Shown here in pieces: positions 1 through 10,819 of a DNA stretch of 64,000 nt (the stretch's first letter is position 1; each line of letters begins with the position of its first letter). Location of the stretch: assembly GCF_000384315.1 (NCBI RefSeq), contig NZ_ARVW01000001.1, positions 2,489,746 to 2,553,745 of the forward strand, written 5' to 3'. The stretch is from Amycolatopsis nigrescens CSC17Ta-90 (GTDB lineage Bacteria > Actinomycetota > Actinomycetes > Mycobacteriales > Pseudonocardiaceae). The position numbers and the translations under genes are program-made. The notes beneath the pieces were generated by a model, which saw only the letters and a program-made list of their open reading frames with translations, was not told the origin of the DNA and searched no databases.

Positions 1-251
1 ACGCCGCACCGGCGACCTGCCGGGTGAGCGTCGAAGCGGGCCAGGAGGCGGTGCGGATCGAGGTGACCGACAGCGGCAGTGGTGGCACCGGAGGCACCGG
101 CACCCAGCCGCCTGGGCACGGCCTGATCGGCATGCGCGAACGGGTGCTGACCTACGGCGGCGAGTTCACCGCGGGCCCGCTGCCCACCGGCGGCTTCCGG
201 GTGCTCGCCACCCTGCCCTACGAACCACAGCCGAAGGAGATTTCCGGGTGA
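1..251 (+). CDS. Sensor histidine kinase, C-terminal end (partial)
   Basis: The gene is cut by the left edge; only about the last 83 codons are present. The visible part is the end of a HATPase_c domain of the NarL/DesK (HisKA_3) type: the GHGLIGMRERV block with its G-rich turn, followed by YGGEF and the closing strand GGFRVLATLPY. It would autophosphorylate and pass phosphate to the response regulator encoded next. The stop codon overlaps the GTG start of that regulator by 4 bp (GTGA), so the two are translationally coupled. The signal sensed cannot be inferred because the input domain lies outside the window. Confidence 0.85.
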   Translation, partial: AAPATCRVSVEAGQEAVRIEVTDSGSGGTGGTGTQPPGHGLIGMRERVLTYGGEFTAGPLPTGGFRVLATLPYEPQPKEISG

Positions 252-928
252 ACCAGCCGGTCAGCGTGCTCATCGCGGACGACCAGGCCCTGCTGCGCGG
301 CAGCTTCCGGGTGCTGCTGGAGACCGCGCCGGGGCTGCGAGTGGTCGGCGAAGCCAGCGACGGCGCCGAAGCGATTGCCGTGGCAGCGAAGGAGCGCCCC
401 GACGTGGTGCTGATGGACGTCCGCATGCCCGGCCTGGACGGGATCGAGGCGACCAGGCGGATCTGCGCCGCCCCGGAGACCTCCGGGGTGCGGGTGCTCA
501 TCCTGACCACCTTCGACCTGGACGAGTACGTCTATTCCGCGCTGCGGGCCGGCGCGAGCGGTTTCCTGCTCAAGGACACCCCGCCCGCCGAGCTGCTCTC
601 CGCGATCACCGTGGTGGCCTCCGGCGACAGCCTGCTCGCGCCTTCGGTGACCCGGCGGCTGATCGCCGAGTTCGCCCGCCGCCCGGAGCCGGCCCAGCTC
701 GCATCCGGTGACCTCGACGCGCTGACCGCGCGGGAACGCGAGGTGCTCACCCTGATCGCGCGCGGGCTGTCGAACACCGAGCTCGCCGCGCATCTGCACC
801 TCAGCCTGGCCACCGTGAAAACCCACATCGGGCACCTGCTGACCAAGCTCGACGCCAGGGACCGCGCCCAGCTGGTGATCTGCGCCTACGAAGGTGGCCT
901 GGTGTCGATCACCGGGCGTAAGGCCTGA
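248..928 (+). CDS. NarL/FixJ-type response regulator
   Basis: A 226-aa protein of normal family length. Residues 5-120 form a receiver domain with the acidic pair D11-D12, phospho-acceptor D57 (in VLMDVRMPG), a conserved T in LILTTFD and K109 (in FLLKD). A linker leads to a LuxR-type helix-turn-helix at about 159-215 (LTAREREVLTLIARGLSN, then TVKTHIGHLL). It is therefore the DNA-binding partner of the kinase whose end precedes it; the start codon GTG overlaps the kinase stop. Targets are unknown. No obvious regulated gene follows directly, since the next gene has its own leaderless-type start. Confidence 0.93.
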   Translation: MNQPVSVLIADDQALLRGSFRVLLETAPGLRVVGEASDGAEAIAVAAKERPDVVLMDVRMPGLDGIEATRRICAAPETSGVRVLILTTFDLDEYVYSALRAGASGFLLKDTPPAELLSAITVVASGDSLLAPSVTRRLIAEFARRPEPAQLASGDLDALTAREREVLTLIARGLSNTELAAHLHLSLATVKTHIGHLLTKLDARDRAQLVICAYEGGLVSITGRKA

Positions 929-980
929 GGGTTCGCCGCCTGTTCACCCACCGGTCTTGCTCGCCGGTTAGCTTGCGGAC

Positions 981-1991
981 GTGAACCAGGAGCTTGCCCG
1001 CCGGACCCTGCTGACCGGCGCCTTGGCGGCCGCCACGACCATCGCGGTCACCGGCACCGCCGATGCCCGCCCTCGACGGCGGCGAGTGCTGATCGCCACG
1101 AACGAGCCGTGGGGGACCTACCACGTCCGGCCGCTGCTCACCGAGGCCGAGCGCCGCGGCTGGCGGCTGACCCAGCTCGTGCCCGACCATTCCCAGGTCG
1201 AGCCGGGCGATCCGGTACCGGTCACGACGCCGCGGCGGGCACCGCACGCGGACCTGCTGGTGGTCACCGGCGCGGGCGACTGGCCCGCCGAGTGCGCGGC
1301 CCGGTTCCGGCGACTGCCGCTGGTGGCCAGTTCGCTGGCGTACCTGCAACCTCCGGAAGCCCCGCAGGCCCGGCGGTTGCGCCCCCGGCTGGCCCTGATC
1401 ACCTCGTCCTCGCCCGCGGAGTCCCGCGCCTTCGCCGGTTACCTCGGCACCCGGCGCCCGATCCGCGTGGTCGGCTCCCCGCAGACCGACGACCTGCCGG
1501 TGCGCGCCCCCGAGCCGGGGCTGGTGCTGGTCCTGACCAGCGTCACCCGGCCGGACGGGACCGGGGACGCGGCGCCGGGCACCGAGCTGCTGCTGGCCGC
1601 AGCCGAACGGCTGGCGGCGGCCGGCAAGCGCGTCCTGGTCGGGCTGCATCCCCGGGAAGACCGCTCGCTCTGGGCGCGGTACGAGATCAGCGACGTGCCG
1701 TCGTTGCAGGCGTCAGCACGGGCGGAGGCCGCGATCGGCATTCCCGGCACGGTGTTCCCGCTGGTCGCCGCGGCCGGCACGCCGCTGGTCGGCTGCACCG
1801 ACCCGGCCCTGCGGGTACCGGACTACCTGCGCGCGATCTGCTCGTCCACCATCGAAGACCCGGCGAAGGCGGTCTCCGCGGTGGACAACGCCGAGCTGCC
1901 GGCCGCCGAAACGCTGGCGGACGCGGTCGGCCCGATCGGCGGCTCGACCGCCCGGCTGCTCGACGCCTGGTCCCGTGTTCACCCTGGGTGA
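981..1991 (+). CDS. Secreted protein of unknown function, Rossmann-like
   Basis: A 336-aa protein whose first ~30 residues look like an export signal: ARRTLLTGALAAATTIAVTG, then a cleavage-like site before ADARPRRRR. The paired arginines followed by a hydrophobic run could be a weak Tat or a Sec signal. The rest has alternating beta-alpha pattern: RVLIATNEPWGTYHVRPLL near the start, DLLVVTGAGDWP in the middle, and KRVLVGLHPREDRSLW towards the end, which resembles glycosyltransferase-B or nucleotide-binding folds, but I cannot name the family. GTG start at 981 follows a TAGCTT hexamer (969-974) by 6 nt, consistent with a leaderless transcript. No paralogue is visible in the window. Confidence 0.7.
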   Translation: MNQELARRTLLTGALAAATTIAVTGTADARPRRRRVLIATNEPWGTYHVRPLLTEAERRGWRLTQLVPDHSQVEPGDPVPVTTPRRAPHADLLVVTGAGDWPAECAARFRRLPLVASSLAYLQPPEAPQARRLRPRLALITSSSPAESRAFAGYLGTRRPIRVVGSPQTDDLPVRAPEPGLVLVLTSVTRPDGTGDAAPGTELLLAAAERLAAAGKRVLVGLHPREDRSLWARYEISDVPSLQASARAEAAIGIPGTVFPLVAAAGTPLVGCTDPALRVPDYLRAICSSTIEDPAKAVSAVDNAELPAAETLADAVGPIGGSTARLLDAWSRVHPG

Positions 1992-2045
1992 CGTTGCCGA
2001 CGACACACCCGCGAGGACGGCCCCGAGTAGCTAGGCTGCCCTTCC

Positions 2046-3689
2046 ATGAGCAGTGCCACAGAGCCGATCGGGACGCCCCCAGACGAAGAGCCGGACATCC
2101 ACACCACCGCCGGCAAGCTGGCCGACCTCTACCGCCGCTACGACGAGGCGGTGCACGCCGGGTCCGCCCGCGCGGTGGAACGGCAGCACGCGAAGGGCAA
2201 GAAGACCGCCCGTGAACGGATCGACCTGCTGCTCGACCCCGGCTCGTTCGTCGAGCTGGACGAGCTGGCGCGGCACCGCTCGACCAACTTCGGCCAGGAC
2301 AAGAACCGCCCCTACGGCGACGGCGTGGTCACCGGCTACGGCACCGTGGACGGCCGCCCGGTCTGCGTGTTCAGCCAGGACGTGACCGTGTTCGGCGGCT
2401 CGCTCGGCGAGGTGTACGGCGAAAAGATCGTCAAGGTGATGGACCTGGCGATCAAGACCGGCAAGCCGATCATCGGCATCAACGAGGGCGGCGGCGCGCG
2501 GATCCAGGAGGGGGTCGTCTCGCTCGGCCTGTACGGCGAGATCTTCCGCCGCAACGTGCAGGCCTCCGGGGTGATCCCGCAGATCTCGCTGATCATGGGC
2601 GCGAACGCGGGCGGGCACGTCTACTCGCCGGCGCTGACCGACTTCGTGGTGATGGTCGACCAGACCTCGCACATGTTCATCACCGGCCCCGACGTGGTGA
2701 AGACGGTGACCGGCGAAGAGGTCACCTTCGAGGAGCTCGGCGGCGCGCGCACGCACAACACCAAGTCCGGCAACGCGCACTACCTCGGTTCGGACGAGGA
2801 GGACGCGATCGCCTACGTCAAGGACCTGGTCGGCTACCTGCCGCCGAACAACCTCTCCGACGCCCCGGTCTTCGACTCCCCGGAGCCGCTCGGCGAGTCG
2901 ATCCCGGACGGGGTCACCGACTCCGACCGCGAGTTGGACACGCTGATCCCGGACTCGCCGAACCAGCCCTACGACATGCACGAGGTGATCACCCGCGTCG
3001 TCGACGACGGCGAGTTCCTCGAGTGCCACGAGCTGTTCGCGCCGAACATCCTGGTCGGCTTCGGCAGGGTGGACGGGCACAGCGTCGGCATCGTGGCCAA
3101 CCAACCGACCCAGTTCGCCGGCTGCCTCGACATCGACGCCTCCGAGAAGGCGGCCCGGTTCGTCCGCACCTGCGACGCGTTCAACGTGCCGGTGCTGACC
3201 TTCGTCGACGTACCCGGTTTCCTGCCCGGCACCGACCAGGAGTGGAACGGCATCATCCGCCGCGGCGCGAAGCTGATCTACGCCTACGCCGAGGCGACCG
3301 TCCCGCTGGTCACCGTGATCACCCGGAAGGCCTACGGCGGCGCTTACGACGTGATGGGCTCCAAGCACCTCGGCGCGGACGTGAACCTGGCCTGGCCGAC
3401 CGCGCAGGTCGCGGTGATGGGCGCGCAGGGCGCGGCGAACATCGTGCACCGCAAGCGGCTGGCCGAGGAGGCCGAGCGGCCCGGCGGCGACGTGGACTCG
3501 TTGCGCGCGGACCTGATCCAGGAGTACGAGGACACGCTGCTCAACCCGTACGCGGCGGCCGAGCGCGGTTACGTCGACTCGGTGATCGTGCCGGCGCACA
3601 CCAGGGGCCACGTGGCCCGCGCGCTGACCCTGTTGCGGGACAAGCGCGAAACCCTGCCGCCCAAGAAGCACGGCAACATCCCGCTTTAA
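2046..3689 (+). CDS. accD5: Acyl-CoA (propionyl-CoA) carboxylase beta subunit
   Basis: A 547-aa carboxyltransferase subunit of biotin-dependent acyl-CoA carboxylase. It transfers the carboxyl group from biotin to propionyl-CoA (possibly also acetyl-CoA) to give methylmalonyl-CoA. Typical blocks are visible: [13 protein letters not shown] and the N-terminal oxyanion region [20 protein letters not shown], then the C-terminal half with [20 protein letters not shown] and [20 protein letters not shown]. The epsilon subunit follows 68 bp later and a biotinylated alpha subunit lies at 14169, the same set as in mycobacteria. The ATG at 2046 is 8 nt after TAGGCT (2032-2037), so the mRNA is probably leaderless. 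AccD5-like identity is inferred from context; the residue that separates acetyl from propionyl preference was not checked. Confidence 0.93.
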   Translation: MSSATEPIGTPPDEEPDIHTTAGKLADLYRRYDEAVHAGSARAVERQHAKGKKTARERIDLLLDPGSFVELDELARHRSTNFGQDKNRPYGDGVVTGYGTVDGRPVCVFSQDVTVFGGSLGEVYGEKIVKVMDLAIKTGKPIIGINEGGGARIQEGVVSLGLYGEIFRRNVQASGVIPQISLIMGANAGGHVYSPALTDFVVMVDQTSHMFITGPDVVKTVTGEEVTFEELGGARTHNTKSGNAHYLGSDEEDAIAYVKDLVGYLPPNNLSDAPVFDSPEPLGESIPDGVTDSDRELDTLIPDSPNQPYDMHEVITRVVDDGEFLECHELFAPNILVGFGRVDGHSVGIVANQPTQFAGCLDIDASEKAARFVRTCDAFNVPVLTFVDVPGFLPGTDQEWNGIIRRGAKLIYAYAEATVPLVTVITRKAYGGAYDVMGSKHLGADVNLAWPTAQVAVMGAQGAANIVHRKRLAEEAERPGGDVDSLRADLIQEYEDTLLNPYAAAERGYVDSVIVPAHTRGHVARALTLLRDKRETLPPKKHGNIPL

Positions 3690-3693
3690 GCCC

Positions 3694-3737
3694 TCGTGAG
3701 TGAAAAGTGTTGCCCCGGCAACACTTTTCACTCACGA
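3694..3737. repeat. 44-bp palindrome, family A, copy 1
   Basis: Perfect inverted repeat with 21-nt arms (TCGTGAGTGAAAAGTGTTGC plus one base) and a 2-nt loop. It is one of five copies in this window (also at 37272, 38157, 46916 and 57929). Here it sits 4 bp after the beta-subunit stop and before the epsilon-subunit gene, that is, inside what is normally one operon. It may attenuate or stabilise the transcript, or be a REP-like insertion. Confidence 0.9.
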
Positions 3738-3756
3738 CCGCACGCTGGAGGTACGC

Positions 3757-3975
3757 ATGTCCGAGAGCGCCAGGCCGCTGCTCCGGGTGGTCCGCGGGAC
3801 CCCGGACGACGCCGAGCTGGCGGCGCTGGCCGCGGTGGTCGCCGCCGCGGCCGGTGCTGGGGAGGTCAAGCCGGAACCGGCAGGCGAGTCCGAATGGGGC
3901 AGCCACGCCCGCGCGCTGCGGCAGCGCCTTTCGCCGGGCGCGGGCGCCTGGCGGGCCTCCGGGCTGCCCAGCTGA
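3757..3975 (+). CDS. accE: Acyl-CoA carboxylase epsilon subunit
   Basis: A 72-aa protein typical of actinobacterial carboxylase epsilon subunits: short, with the opening LLRVVRGTPDDAELAALAAV and a tryptophan-containing tail (ESEWGSHARAL). In mycobacteria and streptomycetes this subunit binds the beta subunit and activates the alpha-beta complex. ATG at 3757 was chosen over an in-frame GTG at 3700 because GGAGGT lies 5-10 nt upstream and the longer form would translate the palindrome. It follows accD5 by 68 bp; that gap is almost entirely the 44-bp palindrome, so stoichiometry between beta and epsilon may be tuned there. Confidence 0.88.
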   Translation: MSESARPLLRVVRGTPDDAELAALAAVVAAAAGAGEVKPEPAGESEWGSHARALRQRLSPGAGAWRASGLPS

Positions 3976-4016
3976 ATTCGGCTGAGACTGTCGGTGCTGC
4001 CCACTAGCTTCAAGGC

Positions 4017-4538
4017 ATGACCGACCCACTGGAACTCGCCGTGCACAACACCACCGCCGACGAACGCGCCATGCTCGAAGCCTTCCTGGACAACTACCGC
4101 GCGATCGCCGTCAGCAAGCTGTCCGGCGTGTCCGAGGCAGATGCCCGGCGGCGGCTGGTGCCCTCGGCCACCACCCTCGGCGGCCTGCTCAAGCACCTGC
4201 GCTGGGTGGAGCTGAACTGGTTCCAGCGGGTGGTGGCCGCGGTCCCCGAGGACGAGCTGCCGCCGCCACCGTGGTCCGACGCCGACCCGGACGCCGACTT
4301 CCGGATCGAGGACGACGAAACCGTCGAATCGATAATCGCCGAGTACGACGCCGAATGCGCCCGTTCACGGAAGGTCGCGCGAGCGCACGAGCTCGCCCAC
4401 ACCGGCACCCACCGCGTCCTCGGTGACGTATCGCTGCGCTGGGTCTACCTGCACCTGATCGAGGAGACTGCCCGGCACTGCGGGCACGCGGACATTCTGC
4501 GCGAACAGCTCGACGGCACCGTCGGCCCGGAGATCTGA
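4017..4538 (+). CDS. DinB-like (DUF664) family protein
   Basis: A 173-aa protein of the DinB/YfiT four-helix superfamily (DUF664 branch). Family hallmarks seen are TTLGGLLKHLRWVELNWF near residue 52 and the C-terminal LRWVYLHLIEETARHCGHAD; the histidines in these blocks (HLR, HLIEE, RHCGHAD) are the usual metal ligands. Members are probable metal-dependent thiol transferases or detoxification enzymes (mycothiol-linked in actinobacteria), but no substrate can be given. The ATG at 4017 lies 6 nt after TAGCTT (4005-4010), a leaderless arrangement. Stand-alone gene, same strand as its neighbours. Confidence 0.85.
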   Translation: MTDPLELAVHNTTADERAMLEAFLDNYRAIAVSKLSGVSEADARRRLVPSATTLGGLLKHLRWVELNWFQRVVAAVPEDELPPPPWSDADPDADFRIEDDETVESIIAEYDAECARSRKVARAHELAHTGTHRVLGDVSLRWVYLHLIEETARHCGHADILREQLDGTVGPEI

Positions 4539-4671
4539 GGCGTTCGCACCCCGCACAGTTACGACTTTCGGCTGTGCCGGGCGACCGCGTTCCTCCCTAG
4601 CGTGAGATGTGTCGCGAACAGCGCCACACTCGCAACACTATGGACACCGCGGTGTCCCGAGGGGGTCGTCG

Positions 4672-6495
4672 ATGTTTCGCCGAATGCTGCCTGTTGTGGT
4701 GTTCGCCGCGGTCGCCGCCGTAGCCGGCGCGCTGCCGGCGGCGGCCGAACGCGCGCCCGCGTTCCAGGTGCGAGACGGCGTCTCCCAGCCGATCTACGCA
4801 CAGGCGGACGTGGTCCGGGAGTCCGTCTGGGTGGACACCGGTATCGACCAGGACGGCAACGGCACCCCCGACCGGGTGACCGCGGACATCGTCCGGCCGG
4901 CCACCCCGGCCGGACAGCGGGTGCCGGTGATCATGGACGCCAGCCCGTACTACCAGACCCTTGGCCGTGGCAACGAGAGCGAGCTCAAGACCTACGACTC
5001 GGCCGGCAGGGTCGTGCGGTACCCGCTCTTCTACGACAACTACTTCGTGCCGCGCGGCTACGCGGTGGTGCTGCCCGACCTGGCCGGCACCTCCCGCTCG
5101 AAGGGCTGCCTCGACATCGGCGGCAAGGGTGACGTCACCTCCGGCAAGGCGGTGGTGGACTGGCTGAACGGCCGCGCCGCCGGGTACGGCGCGGTCACCG
5201 GGGGCAGCAAGGTCACCGCGAACTGGGCCACCGGCGCGGTCGGCATGATCGGCAAGTCCTGGGACGGCACGGTGGCCAACGGGGTCGCCGCGACCGGGGT
5301 GGACGGCCTGCGCACGATCGTGCCGATCGCCGCGATCAGCTCCTGGTACGACTACTACCGCTCGGACGGCGTTTCCTTCGCCGGGGCCAACCCGACCGGG
5401 CTGGTGCAGAGCCAGGAGAACGCCGACGCCCGCGCCAACTGCTCCGGTGTGCGACGCCAGATCACCAACGGCGCCACCGCGAACGGCGATGTCACTCCGA
5501 TGTGGACAGACCGGGACTTCGTGCGCGACGCGAGCAAGGTCAAGGCGAGCGTGTTCGTGGTGCACGGCCAGAACGACTTGAACGTCAAGACGATCAACTA
5601 CGGCCAGTGGTGGGACGCGCTCGGCGCGGCCGGCGTGCCGCGCAAGATCTGGCTCTCGCAGACCGCGCACATCGACCCGTTCGACTTCCGCCGCGCGGAG
5701 TGGGTGGACACCCTGCACCGCTGGTTCGACCGCTGGCTGCTGGACGTGCCGAACGGGATCGAGAACGAGCCGCAGGCTTCCGTGGAGCGCAAGCCGGACG
5801 TGTGGGCCGACGACCAGAACTGGCCGCCGTCGGGCACCACCGCCACCCGGTTGTACCCGGTCTCCGGCAGCACCCCCGGCGTCGGCGGCCTGCGCGAAGG
5901 CGCGCCGGGCACCGGCAAGGAGTCGCTGACCGACGACGGTCGGAGCACTTCGGAGAACTGGATCGCCCAGCCGGACGCCACCTCGTCTTCGCGGGTGCTG
6001 TTCAACACCGGCCCGTTGGCCTCGGACCTGCGCGTGTCCGGCACCGGCAAGGTGACGGTCAGCGTGACCCCGTCCACCACCACCGCGCATGTTTCCGCGG
6101 CGCTGGTGGACTACGGGCCGGCGACCATCCGCACCGACCCCGGCATCCGCAACACCGACCGCGAGACCTGCTGGGGCGAAAACCGGCCCGGCGACGACGG
6201 CTGCTACAAGGAAACCGAAGCGACCAGCGCCGACGTGAATTCGGAGATCCTCGCTCGCGGCTGGGCCGACCTGGCCAACTACAAGTCGTTGAGCAGGCCG
6301 GAGCCGCTGCGCGCCGGCACGACCTACCAGCTGACCTTCGACCTGGCCACCGTGGACCACGTGGTACCGGCCGGGCATCGGCTGGCACTGGTCATCGGCG
6401 GCGCGGACCGCTCGTTCATCCCCGCCCCGGCCAAGCTGCCGAAGCTCACCGTCAACCTCCCCGGCACCTCCGTCCTCCTCCCCCTCACCCGCTAA
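4672..6495 (+). CDS. Secreted X-Pro dipeptidyl-peptidase (S15/CocE family)
   Basis: A 607-aa exported serine hydrolase. A signal peptide spans about residues 1-27 (RRMLPVVVFAAVAAVAGALPAAAE). The alpha/beta-hydrolase domain carries the nucleophile elbow GMIGKSWDG (Ser in GKSWDG), VVHGQNDLNV with the likely Asp, and QTAHIDPF with the likely His. The C-terminal region (from about 440) is the jelly-roll PepX_C domain, ending in LALVIGGADRSF. S15 enzymes release X-Pro dipeptides from peptides; related CocE enzymes hydrolyse esters, so the substrate stays open. ATG 4672 is preceded by a GAGGGGG ribosome site; an in-frame start at 4609 would put 21 residues before the signal peptide. Confidence 0.9.
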   Translation: MFRRMLPVVVFAAVAAVAGALPAAAERAPAFQVRDGVSQPIYAQADVVRESVWVDTGIDQDGNGTPDRVTADIVRPATPAGQRVPVIMDASPYYQTLGRGNESELKTYDSAGRVVRYPLFYDNYFVPRGYAVVLPDLAGTSRSKGCLDIGGKGDVTSGKAVVDWLNGRAAGYGAVTGGSKVTANWATGAVGMIGKSWDGTVANGVAATGVDGLRTIVPIAAISSWYDYYRSDGVSFAGANPTGLVQSQENADARANCSGVRRQITNGATANGDVTPMWTDRDFVRDASKVKASVFVVHGQNDLNVKTINYGQWWDALGAAGVPRKIWLSQTAHIDPFDFRRAEWVDTLHRWFDRWLLDVPNGIENEPQASVERKPDVWADDQNWPPSGTTATRLYPVSGSTPGVGGLREGAPGTGKESLTDDGRSTSENWIAQPDATSSSRVLFNTGPLASDLRVSGTGKVTVSVTPSTTTAHVSAALVDYGPATIRTDPGIRNTDRETCWGENRPGDDGCYKETEATSADVNSEILARGWADLANYKSLSRPEPLRAGTTYQLTFDLATVDHVVPAGHRLALVIGGADRSFIPAPAKLPKLTVNLPGTSVLLPLTR

Positions 6496-6511
6496 CCCCT
6501 CTTTTCCTCCA

Positions 6512-6540
6512 TGACCGAGAATTAGCCCGGGCCGTATAGT
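6512..6540 (+). promoter_or_regulatory. Promoter for padR-MFS pair
   Basis: TGACCG (6512-6517), 17-nt spacer, then TATAGT (6535-6540), 33 nt before the PadR start with GGAGGGAG as ribosome site. A vegetative-type promoter; a PadR operator probably overlaps it but no clear inverted repeat was found. Confidence 0.5.
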
Positions 6541-6573
6541 CCGCGTGGAATAAACGGCGCGGAGGGAGTACGG

Positions 6574-7215
6574 ATGGCGGGCTCGAAGCTGACGCCGCTG
6601 GCGATGGCGGTGCTGGAGCTGCTGCACGAGAAGCCGATGCACCCCTACGAAATGGCCCAGCTGATGCGGGAGCGGCACATGGGCCTGCGGATCCCGGTCA
6701 AGGCTGGCTCGCTCTACCACACGGTCGAGCGCCTGGAGGGGCAGCGGCTGATCGAGGTGGTCACCGTCCAGCGGGAGGGCCGCCGCCCGGAACGCACCGT
6801 CTACGGGATGACCCAGGCCGGCAAGGACGCCTTCGTCGAACGCGGCAAGGCCATGCTCAGCACGGTCGCCGACGAGTACCCGGAGTTCGCCTGCGGGCTC
6901 AGCGTGCTGGACGACCTCGACCCCGACGAGGTGCTGGTCGAGTTGCGCAACAGGGCGCTGCGCCTTGCCGCCGGGGTCGCCTCCGACGACGTGATCACCG
7001 GCCACCTGCGCGAACGCGAGCTACCGGAGATCTACTGGCTGGACTGGAAGTTCTACGCCGAGCGCCGCCGGTTCGAGCTGGACTGGACGAACCGGCTGGT
7101 CGCGGAGATCGAGTCGGGCGAGCTGGCCTGGCAGCACGCCGGCCGCGACCACCCCCGGGGACTGAGCCTCGTCACCGACGAGCGGAGAGACGGCGATGAA
7201 CACGAAGCGAGTTAA
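6574..7215 (+). CDS. PadR-family transcriptional regulator
   Basis: A 213-aa PadR protein. The winged helix occupies residues 1-85 with the signature LAMAVLELLHEKPMHPYEMA, KAGSLYHTVERLEGQRLIEV and the wing REGRRPERTVYGMTQAG. The C-terminal half is the Vir_act_alpha_C dimerisation helix region (YWLDWKFYAERRRFELDWTN). PadR proteins repress efflux or detoxification genes and are released by small aromatic or drug ligands. The end of the gene overlaps the MFS transporter start by 20 bp, so it almost certainly controls that pump and itself. Confidence 0.93.
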   Translation: MAGSKLTPLAMAVLELLHEKPMHPYEMAQLMRERHMGLRIPVKAGSLYHTVERLEGQRLIEVVTVQREGRRPERTVYGMTQAGKDAFVERGKAMLSTVADEYPEFACGLSVLDDLDPDEVLVELRNRALRLAAGVASDDVITGHLRERELPEIYWLDWKFYAERRRFELDWTNRLVAEIESGELAWQHAGRDHPRGLSLVTDERRDGDEHEAS

Positions 7216-8785
7216 CCCCTGGGCCGCGCTCGGCGCGCTGTGCCTCGGCCTGTTCATGATCCTGCTGGACACCACGATCGTGTCGGTGGCGATTCCGGCG
7301 ATGCTCACCGGACTGGACGCCGGACTGAACGCGGTGGTCTGGGTGACCAGCGTCTACCTGCTCACCTTCGCGGTGCCGATGCTGCTCTCCAGCAGGCTCG
7401 GCGACCGGTTCGGCCCGCGGCAGGTCTTCCTGGCCGGGCTGGTCGTGTTCACCGGCGCCTCGCTCTGGTGCGGACTGTCCGGCACCGCGGAGATGCTGAT
7501 CGCGGCCCGCGCCGCGCAGGGCCTCGGCGCGGCGATGATGACCCCGCAGACGCTGGCCTTCATCTCACACCTGTTCGGGCCGGCCCAGCGCGGTGCGGCG
7601 ATGGGCATGTGGGGCGGGATCGCCGGGCTGGCCACGATCACCGGCCCGCTGCTCGGCGGGGTGCTGGTGGACCACCTCGGCTGGGAGTGGATCTTCTTCG
7701 TGAACGTGCCGATCGGACTGGTCGCGATCGTGCTCACCCTGGCGCTGGTGCCGAACTGGCAGCCGAGGCACGCGCACTCCTTCGACCTGTTCGGCATCCT
7801 GCTCTCCGCGGCCGGCCTGTTCTGCCTGGTCTTCGGTGTCCAAAATGGACAGCAGTACGACTGGGGCGTGGTCACCGGCTCGGTCACCGTCTTCGAGATC
7901 ATCGGCGCCGGAGTGCTGCTGCTGGCCGGTTTCGTGCTGTGGCAGCGGTTCAACCGCAAGGAACCGCTGCTGCCGCTGCGGGTGTTCGCCAACCACAACT
8001 TCACCGCGGGCACGATCTCCTCGGCGGTGGTCGGCTTCGCGCTGATCGCGATGAACCTGCCGCTGATGCTCTACCTGCAGGCAGTGCTCGGGCTTTCCCC
8101 CACCGAAACCGGGCTGCTGATGCTGCCGATGTCGTTGCTCTCGGCCGGGGTGGCCCCGTTCGCCGGGCTGCTCTCGGACCGGACGAACCCCAAGTACCTG
8201 CTGATGGCCGGGCTCGTCGCGCTGGCCGCCGGGCTCGGCGTGCTCGCCGCGCAGGCGCAGACCACCACCGCACCCTTGGCCTTCGTGCCCGCGATGCTGG
8301 TCATCGGGCTCGGGGTCGGCTGCATCTTCTCGCCGATGGGCACGGTGACCATGGGCTCGGTGTCGCCGGAGCTCACCGGTACCGCGTCCGGGATCTACAA
8401 CACCGCGCGGCAGATCGGCGGGGTGTTCGGCAGCGCGGTCACCGGGGTGCTGATGCAAGCCAGGGTCACCGCGTCCACCACCGCCGAGGCGCGGCACGCG
8501 GCGGAGAGCCTGCCCCCGGAGTACCGCACCGGGTTCCTGGAGGGCATCCGCGACGCGGCCGCTTCGAACAGCGAGTTCGGCGGTGCGGCCGCCACCGCGC
8601 CGCCCGGCCTACCGGCGGACGTGGCCGCGCAGTTCCAGCGGCTCGGCGCCGATGTGATCCACAATGGACTCACCAGCGCCGCGAAGGTGACCCTCCTGCT
8701 GCCGATCGCGGTCCTGCTCGCCGGCGCCGCCTTCGCCCTCACCATCCGCCGCCACTCCCCCGCCCTCACGCCCACCAATCCGTGA
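7196..8785 (+). CDS. MFS drug-efflux transporter, DHA2 (14-TM) family
   Basis: A 529-aa integral membrane protein of the EmrB/QacA type. The first helix holds the DHA2 signature MILLDTTIVSVAIP; loop 2-3 has the MFS motif A form SSRLGDRFGPRQVFL; the antiporter motif C region GIAGLATITGPLLGGVL follows. About 14 hydrophobic segments can be counted. It exports drugs or secondary metabolites with proton antiport. Its ATG lies inside the last codons of padR (20-bp overlap). The stop codon (8783-8785) falls inside the long hairpin at 8779-8831, so termination of translation and of transcription nearly coincide. Confidence 0.93.
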   Translation: MNTKRVNPWAALGALCLGLFMILLDTTIVSVAIPAMLTGLDAGLNAVVWVTSVYLLTFAVPMLLSSRLGDRFGPRQVFLAGLVVFTGASLWCGLSGTAEMLIAARAAQGLGAAMMTPQTLAFISHLFGPAQRGAAMGMWGGIAGLATITGPLLGGVLVDHLGWEWIFFVNVPIGLVAIVLTLALVPNWQPRHAHSFDLFGILLSAAGLFCLVFGVQNGQQYDWGVVTGSVTVFEIIGAGVLLLAGFVLWQRFNRKEPLLPLRVFANHNFTAGTISSAVVGFALIAMNLPLMLYLQAVLGLSPTETGLLMLPMSLLSAGVAPFAGLLSDRTNPKYLLMAGLVALAAGLGVLAAQAQTTTAPLAFVPAMLVIGLGVGCIFSPMGTVTMGSVSPELTGTASGIYNTARQIGGVFGSAVTGVLMQARVTASTTAEARHAAESLPPEYRTGFLEGIRDAAASNSEFGGAAATAPPGLPADVAAQFQRLGADVIHNGLTSAAKVTLLLPIAVLLAGAAFALTIRRHSPALTPTNP

Positions 8786-8831
8786 AGGGCACCTTGCCTA
8801 CCTTCAACGTAGGCAAGGTGCCCTTCACGGA
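8779..8831. terminator. Bidirectional hairpin between MFS and GH3 genes
   Basis: Perfect inverted repeat, 23-nt arms (TCCGTGAAGGGCACCTTGCC and three more bases), 7-nt loop CTTCAAC. It separates two convergent genes and contains the MFS stop codon in its left arm. No U-run follows, as is common in actinobacteria. Its sequence theme (AAGG-CACCTT) recurs in the hairpin at 61333. Confidence 0.75.
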
Positions 8832-8838
8832 CAATGAC

Positions 8839-10698
<1,860 letters not shown>

Positions 10699-10723
10699 CG
10701 GTTCCTCCGGAGGAGACTCGATA

Positions 10724-10740
10724 TGTTGCGAGCCACAACA
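10724..10740. promoter_or_regulatory. Candidate operator upstream of GH3 gene
   Basis: Inverted repeat TGTTGCG-AGC-CACAACA (7-nt arms, one mismatch) in the region between the divergent GH3 and maf genes, 26 bp from the GH3 start. Its size fits a LacI-type operator of a sugar-hydrolase gene. No regulator gene is adjacent. Confidence 0.35.
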
Positions 10741-10819
10741 AAGTAGCCTCCGGCGCACCCCTGGTCCAGACCTTCCCTCTAACGGCCCAGCCGGAAACCG
10801 ACCGGTTACGCTGCGCACC

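Noticed and set aside
4597..7005. 800-codon open frame antisense to the peptidase and PadR genes
   Set aside because: Same GC artefact; both sense genes have clear motifs and starts.
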